Shown here piece after piece: positions 8,103 through 8,946 of a stretch of 8,946 nt of DNA. The DNA is from Rhodobacteraceae bacterium UBA7436 (GTDB lineage: Bacteria; Pseudomonadota; Alphaproteobacteria; Rhodobacterales; Rhodobacteraceae). The DNA is taken from the NCBI GenBank assembly GCA_002478745.1, contig DLQI01000078.1, positions 1-8,946 on the forward strand, written 5' to 3'. The notes under the pieces are model-generated. The model was not told the DNA's origin. It worked only from the letters and a program-made list of their open reading frames with translations, and did not search any database. Position 1 is the stretch's first letter; every line of letters begins with the position of its first letter. Both the position numbers and the translations under genes were made by a program.

Positions 8103-8118
8103 GTTAACGGTTCGTTAA
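8103..8118 (-). promoter_or_regulatory. CtrA-type binding box TTAA-N7-TTAAC upstream of the PAS gene/operon
   Basis: The coding strand reads TTAACGAACCGTTAAC, an exact match to the CtrA consensus TTAA-N7-TTAAC and close to a perfect dyad (TTAACG-AAC-CGTTAA). It lies 21 bases after the regB stop and about 50 bases before the PAS gene start, where a promoter is expected. A weak -10 candidate TATATT sits at 8082-8087, with the right half (TTAACA) as a possible -35 at a short 14-base spacing. CtrA is the cell-cycle/motility response regulator of alphaproteobacteria; binding here is inferred from the motif only. Confidence 0.5.
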
Positions 8119-8139
8119 TTATTTAACAGTGCGAAGGTC

Positions 8140-8946
8140 TTAATCTACTATTTTCTGGTTTTCGCCAATCGGGATAGCGTTGCTTCCATGATGCGCATCA
8201 ATCGCTTCACGTGGCCACTTTACCTCGACAATTGCACCAGTGTGTACACCCTGTTCTTGCGTCATCATGTATGGATCAGATCCGTTTGCAAAACTTAGCT
8301 CTGCACCAGAACGCTCCAACAATGTTTTGGCAATAAAAAGACCCAAGCCCATGCCTTCATACCCTGGTCGATCCTGACCTTCAGTTGGCGTTTTGCGACG
8401 CCCAACAAAGGGATCACCAATGCGTCCAATTAAATGAGGTGGGAAACCTGTGCCATCATCAACGATCCGGATTGAAATGGTGTCTGCAGTCCAATGCCCT
8501 TCGACCCATACATTCTTGCTGGCGAAGTCGACCGCGTTTTGAACCAGATTACGCAACCCATGAATGATCTCTGGTTTACGCAAAATTGCGGGTTGGCTCA
8601 TCTCGGAGCCTGCCAGTGGATCGTGTGAGAAATGCACAGATTTTCCGCGATGTTCATGGGGTTCTGCTGCCTCCGCGATAACTGTCATCAGGGGTGCTTG
8701 GCGCAAGTGCAAATCGTCTTTTCCTGCCTGACCCATATCGCGCAAAATATCGCGACACCTGTCTGCCTGCTCACGGATCAATGCGGCGTCTGCGCGTAAA
8801 TCTTCGCGATCCTCCAATTCGTCCATCAATTCTGAACTGGCCAGTTTGATCGTAGCAAGAGGAGTGCCCAATTCATGGGCCGCAGCAGCGACAACGCCGC
8901 CTAGATCAGTCAACTTTTGTTCGCGCGACAGGGCCATTTGAGTGGC
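8140..8946 (-). CDS. regB: RegB/PrrB redox-responsive sensor histidine kinase (C-terminal 268 residues, runs off right edge)
   Basis: RegB (PrrB, ActS) is the membrane histidine kinase that senses redox/respiratory state and phosphorylates RegA, controlling photosynthesis, respiration, nitrogen and carbon fixation genes. The visible part has the hallmark H-box AAAAHELGTPLATI with the phospho-accepting histidine at 8875-8877, a cysteine in ADRCRDIL (8755-8757) at the place of the redox-active cysteine of Rhodobacter RegB, the N-box NLVQNAVDFA, the G1 box VDDGTGFP and the G2 box GMGLGLFIAK. The frame is open to the right edge; upstream residues A-T-Q precede the first in-window methionine at 8937, which is therefore internal. 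The six-helix membrane part and quinone site lie outside the window. It ends in TAA, with a gap of about 85 bases to the next gene. Confidence 0.94.
   Translation of the reverse strand, partial: ATQMALSREQKLTDLGGVVAAAAHELGTPLATIKLASSELMDELEDREDLRADAALIREQADRCRDILRDMGQAGKDDLHLRQAPLMTVIAEAAEPHEHRGKSVHFSHDPLAGSEMSQPAILRKPEIIHGLRNLVQNAVDFASKNVWVEGHWTADTISIRIVDDGTGFPPHLIGRIGDPFVGRRKTPTEGQDRPGYEGMGLGLFIAKTLLERSGAELSFANGSDPYMMTQEQGVHTGAIVEVKWPREAIDAHHGSNAIPIGENQKIVD

Noticed and set aside
8101..8127. Dyad TTAACG-AAC-CGTTAA as a Rho-independent terminator for regB
   Set aside because: The stem is short and AT-rich and is not followed by a T tract on the coding strand; the exact TTAA-N7-TTAAC spacing fits a protein-binding site better.

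Overview
The window is a tightly packed, single-strand block. Every supported gene lies on the minus strand, so the genes are read from the right edge to the left edge. The gene set and order (regB, PAS protein, tsaE, amgK, murU, addB, addA) point to an alphaproteobacterium, most likely a Rhodobacterales/Roseobacter-group marine bacterium. The RegB H-box HELGTPLATI and the alphaproteobacterial form of AddB support this. Base composition looks near 50% GC by eye, which would be modest for that group. No mobile element, CRISPR array, tRNA or rRNA was seen, and no gap between genes exceeds about 90 bases.

Right edge (8140-8946): the C-terminal kinase half of RegB/PrrB, the redox-responsive histidine kinase; its membrane sensor half lies outside the window. 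Next is an intergenic gap of about 85 bases. It holds an exact CtrA-type box (TTAA-N7-TTAAC) on the coding strand and leads into a multi-PAS, membrane-anchored protein gene (about 8053-6522). That gene is split by a one-base frameshift at a short T run near 7174-7177. Adding one T restores a continuous protein of about 510 residues.

Middle and left (6473-1): tsaE (tRNA t6A ATPase), an AmgK-type sugar kinase, a MurU-type nucleotidyltransferase, addB and the N-terminal 458 codons of addA. From tsaE to addA each stop codon overlaps the next start by 4 to 25 bases, so these five genes are almost certainly one translationally coupled operon. AmgK and MurU together convert MurNAc to UDP-MurNAc in cell-wall recycling. 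AddA and AddB form the helicase-nuclease that processes double-strand breaks for RecA-dependent recombination.

Nothing here looks like a wholly new system. The most informative points are the frameshifted PAS gene beside regB, the CtrA-like box that could place the whole downstream operon (including addAB) under cell-cycle/CtrA control, and the cysteine-poor AddB with a degenerate Walker A loop.
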